Source: Hyperoplus lanceolatus
Taxonomy: Eukaryota > Chordata > Actinopteri > Uranoscopiformes > Ammodytidae
Length of the DNA: 64,000 nt
Reading direction: 5' to 3'
Assembly: GCA_026929865.2 (NCBI GenBank)
Contig: CM049405.1
Span: forward strand, 16,558,001 to 16,622,000
Positions 60,345-64,000 of this stretch are shown here, one piece after another. The notes below the pieces were generated by a model. The model searched no databases and was not told where the DNA came from. It saw only the letters and a program-made list of their open reading frames with translations. The position numbers were made by a program, and so were the translations under genes. How positions within the stretch are numbered: the first letter of the stretch is position 1; every line of letters begins with the position of its first letter.

Positions 60345-62028
60345 GGGGTGAGTTGTGCAACCCCTTGTTTCTAAAAAACCATAGAAGAAATTGGAAATGT
60401 GACCACATATTTACGAAGAGCCATCCATTTGACTCATCCTTTAAAGAAGGGATAAACATTGAATAAGATATAAGCACATTTAAGCCAAAAAAACTGTTTT
60501 TTGCCTTTCAACGTACAATTTCCACAATGAAGGTTTTTTGATTATTGTGTCTGAACAATTATAGACACGTTTGAAAACATTTGACACATGTTTTAGTGCT
60601 TTATATGCTACACTCTGTGTCTATATAGTTAGCACAATGTCAGCCCTAAACTGCTGCATCATGCTTATTATCCAAAATTTAGGGGTTGGGGTGATTTGTG
60701 CCAAAGGGCCTGGGGTGAGTTATAAGTAAGTAAGTAAGTAACATTTATTTAGAAAGAGAACATTTATAACAGTTTGCACTGTCCAAAGTGCTGTACATAG
60801 TGCATTCAGTAGGTAAAAAATTAAGGTAAAATAACAATAACAAACTTTTTTCCCGAAAGCTGTAGTTTATTTCAGATCCAAAGTTATTGTTGCTGGGGAT
60901 GCACAACACCCTGAAATATGTGTAGGGGAGAATGGGGTAATCTAAGACACTTTTTACATTTGCTCCCCTCTAAGCGAGCTAAAATGATTTATCACTAAAA
61001 TTTACACATTTCCCATTAATTCAGGATGTTTCCTAGAAATGGGCATTAGCAGAATTTTTTCAAGACAAAGGGCAGTGAAAATATGATTGTTTTAAAACAA
61101 GTTGTCACACTTGAAAGTAACTCTGATCAAATACAACATATAATTCATATTCAATAATTAACATTCAAATGACAGATATAACCAGTTAGATTAAAACACA
61201 GTCTGGGGGTCAGAACACAGGACCCTTAGAGCCAGCTAGTGTCCGGGGGTCAGAGCAAAGGACACTCAGAACCAGAACAGTCTGGGACTCAGAACAGGAC
61301 TAGACCCAGCTGTCATTTTCCATCTTTTGAGTCTTTTTTTCTGCATTTGTTTTATTGGGATCATTCATTGAATAAAGACATATTTCTTAGAGTCTATTGA
61401 TGTTAAAGGTCACTCTCCTGTCCCCCACATACATATGTGCCAAACCATGCCCTTGCTGACACCCCTTCAACCATCAACCCCCACCTCCAGCCCACATTGT
61501 CTTTTGTCTTTTCAAACTAGTCTCCTTGCTACTTCAAATATAATGGATTAATTAAAAGAGGGCACAGACACTGTCTCACTTTACCCCACTGCCACAATTT
61601 GAGAAAAAAGTACCTCTATCAGCAATTCAGGCTAATCTTCAGTTATCATCATCACATGGTTTCATATGTTGGTAGTTCATCAACATGTGTGATAAAAGTT
61701 TTTCTACCTGAATCAATTTGATTAGGCACAACAATCGATTAAGTTGACAGCAAGAACATTTACTTTTACATACAAAAAATGAATTTGTGAAAAAAAAACA
61801 TGCTTACAACATCACCATGAGGTCCTCTCTTTCATGGCCAAGGGGAAATGAGAGGGGCTTGAAAACATATATCTCACATGACCCAAAATGTGTTCAATGC
61901 CCTAGATACAGGGGGTGTCTCACATTCCCCCATCCTCCCCTACATATTTGAGTTGGAGACTTTACTGTCAAGGCCTCACTTTAAAGTCACTATGAGTAAA
62001 AAGTGGCACATCTCACCCTACTCTCCCC
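60345..62028 (+). mobile_element. TA-flanked transposon, family B, second copy, itself interrupted
   Basis: The left end (ggggtgagttgtgcaac) and right end (complement of ggggagagtagggtgaga) are inverted and bracketed by TA (60343-60344, 62029-62030). Sequence 60360-60920 is the reverse complement of parts of 51421-52682. A third element at 60925-61940 splits it. The split sequence resumes exactly (…ccctgaaatatg / catatttgagttgg…). Confidence 0.75.
60925..61940. mobile_element. TA-flanked transposon nested in family B copy
   Basis: Begins GGGGAGAATGGGGTAATC and ends ccccatcctcccc, with TA on both sides (60923-60924, 61941-61942). The ends are related to families A and B, the interior differs. 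No transposase is seen. Confidence 0.75.
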
Positions 62029-62149
62029 TAATGATATCGCAAAACTAAATATCGCCATATTGATTTGTTGACACAGCGCTAGTGTACTGGGCAGATCCAA
62101 TCGTTTTAAAGGTGACACTTTACAATAAGGTACACAAAATTGTAGTACC

Positions 62150-62535
62150 TTCTACATAGATATGTGTTACCTACTACATAGTTTTTTTTTGTGTTACCTA
62201 CTACATAGGTTTTTTTGTTTTTGTGCTACCTAACAACACATAGGATTTTTTTTTGTGTTACCTTCTACATGTTTTTTTTGTGCTACCTAACACATAGGGT
62301 TTTTGTTTTTTTGGGTTACCTACTACATAGGGTTTTTTTTTTGGTGCTACCTAACACATGTTTTTTTTTTGGGTTACCAGACACAACATTGTAAATGTAA
62401 CTACTACATAGCTATGTGTTACCTACTACATAAGTTTTTTAGTGTTACATAACAGTTTTTTTTGTGTAACCTACTACATAGGTTTTTTTTGTGTTACTTA
62501 CTATATAGGTTTTTTTTAGTGCTACCTAACACATT
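62150..62535 (+). repeat. Minisatellite, ~25-30-bp units with long T runs
   Basis: About a dozen variable units built on gttacctactacataggttt and T8-T9 runs. Confidence 0.85.
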
Positions 62536-62948
62536 TTTTCTCTACCGTTTTAAACTTCAACAGACACCCGCCTCCAAGTGAGTGAACGTTTGTCAATAGA
62601 GCAGACCTTCTGTACAAATGAAATGAAGTACGATGGTCTGGTAGGACCAGGCTAACTGTAGGCCTACAGGACACAAGAAGAGACATGTTGGGCAGCTAGC
62701 AGCAATATAGAGTAGCCATCTGGGACAGAAATGATAGCGACCGATTACATTAAGCCTCGGACTGCACGGATTACCTCAATAAATTATTCAGGCTGAGACA
62801 CGTCTTGCATTTGAAAACATGTATCCTGAAACAAGCACAAAACATTCAACTTTATGATGCCTGTGTTTACGTGCATAGGGATGTACGTAACGCATCCCTA
62901 CAGCTGACTGGGTGAGTCACACATTGGGACACCAATCCTCCCTTTTAA

Positions 62949-63568
62949 CCCATTGATGACGGCTGCTGCGCGATGCCACATTGGCTCTCCTGCCTGATGC
63001 TGCGTCGCGCAGCATTATTACTTTATCTAATTTGCATGGCATTACCAGCATAGAATGCACTGTCATTGGTTCAAATACACATGAGGTGGGTTTTGTTGAT
63101 TTTTTTCAAGACCACGTGACCACCCAAAAGTTGTGTGGTTTGCCAAAAATCATGTCAATCAAAAAAAAATAAAATAAAAAAATAAAACAAAATAATTAAA
63201 AAAATACGCCAGCTATGTCGGCGACAGAACAGTTAGTGGCGTTTGGTGCGCAGAATCAAGGTCTACTATAGACTACTGACGAAAATCACACTACACATTG
63301 CATCTATTTATTAACAATATTTAATAATTTTCTAATTCATCTCATTTTGCCGATTTTTAGAAATATTTGTTGGTTTGTAAGCGCTAAGGGAGCATGTTTA
63401 AATAAAACCTGTGAACCTTAACTTTTAAATGTATTTTATTTCATGTTTCTATGTGCTACACAGGCTTAGATATTAAGGTCTTGGTAGACTTGACAATTCG
63501 TACTATTTTTTCAGAAAACCCTCAGGCATTAAGGACATGCATCCTAGATTGCCATAGTCATCAATGGG
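62949..63568. mobile_element. 620-bp piggyBac-like MITE
   Basis: Inverted ends CCCATTGATGAC / GTCATCAATGGG sit directly inside TTAA on both sides (62945-62948, 63569-63572). TTAA duplication and CCC-starting ends are typical of piggyBac. There is no transposase frame; the interior has an A-rich tract. Confidence 0.8.
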
Positions 63569-63649
63569 TTAAAGGCCCGTAACAATATTCTTCTACTTCT
63601 TTTAGCAAACAGATACAATGGGGGTATTTCTTAAACATTTTCGCTCCAT

Positions 63650-63864
63650 ATTTTTGGGGGTTGGTTCAGTTAATAGTACAAGAACTGCTCGTAATTTCTG
63701 CTTTGCTACTTGGATCCGGAGTCGGCTTTTTGCCTCTTTGTTTGACGATCCTGCCCACGTTCAGGAGATACTATTTGCAGTGGAAAACGACCCATGCTGC
63801 TACCAAAACCGAGTTGAGCTGAGTCGAGGTGATAGGTAGAGCTACATGTGCGGTGGAAAAGCGC
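63650..63864 (-). mobile_element. Right end of a GCGCTTTTCCAC-type MITE or transposon
   Basis: Ends tgcggtggaaaagcgc and has the inner motif ttgcagtggaaaacgaccc, mirroring 59619-59765 in inverted orientation. Confidence 0.55.
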
Positions 63865-64000
63865 CATAAGCTACCGCTCAGTCATTGTGAAGGCTATTCC
63901 AGGTTGATATCGGTGATTGGTGACAGTTGTGTTCGAGCATAACATCAACGAAGAACTGGCATATCTTCATGACACTGGTGTCAAAATAAACAGTTTTTGA

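Larger units (their letters stand above)
56217..64000 (+). other. grb14 intron 2 (runs off the window)
   Basis: No grb14 exon is recognised here. It contains an AC array (56527), AT-rich retroelement-like sequence (58680-58995) and the nested transposon region 59.6-63.9 kb; 56570-58680 shows nothing I can assign. Confidence 0.5.

Overview
The window is vertebrate nuclear DNA, almost certainly a ray-finned (teleost, probably percomorph-like) fish. Genes are split into short exons with GT-AG introns, there are many long dinucleotide microsatellites and fish-type SINEs, and transposons are dense. No bacterial-type features (operons, CRISPR, Shine-Dalgarno sites) are present. The gene order (voltage-gated sodium channel alpha subunit - slc38a11 - cobll1 - grb14) matches the conserved GRB14-COBLL1-SLC38A11-SCN block of human chromosome 2q24, which independently supports all four calls.

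Layout: (1) 248-6505, minus strand: the first nine coding exons of a neuronal-type (SCN1/2/3-like) sodium channel, covering the N-terminus and all of domain I; the gene continues off the left edge. A probable non-coding 5' exon lies near 10.05-10.26 kb. (2) 12493-16540, plus strand: complete 12-exon slc38a11, a SNAT-family amino-acid transporter of about 437 residues, head-to-head with the channel gene. (3) 17714-40332, plus strand: complete cobll1 (cordon-bleu-like 1), about 1,034 residues in 13 exons, with a 12.8-kb second intron. (4) 41.6-53.5 kb: an intergenic transposon cluster. It holds a 4.5-kb terminal-inverted-repeat element with a 9-bp target duplication, loaded with a decayed DIRS retroelement; a 3.36-kb foldback element with arms of about 1.2 kb; and a TA-flanked element with a transposase-like remnant. 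(5) 53762-56216, plus strand: the first two coding exons of grb14, which runs off the right edge. The last 8 kb is intron 2 of grb14 and is filled with nested transposons, a minisatellite and a piggyBac-like MITE.

I found no new enzymatic or defence system. The most notable points are a U12-type (ATATCCTTTT) intron in the sodium channel gene with an unusual inferred 3' end, two very large inverted-repeat elements, several clear element-within-element insertions with readable target duplications, and near-perfect hairpins inside introns. Exon coordinates come from reading frame, splice-site dinucleotides and protein-family conservation; none was tested against transcripts.
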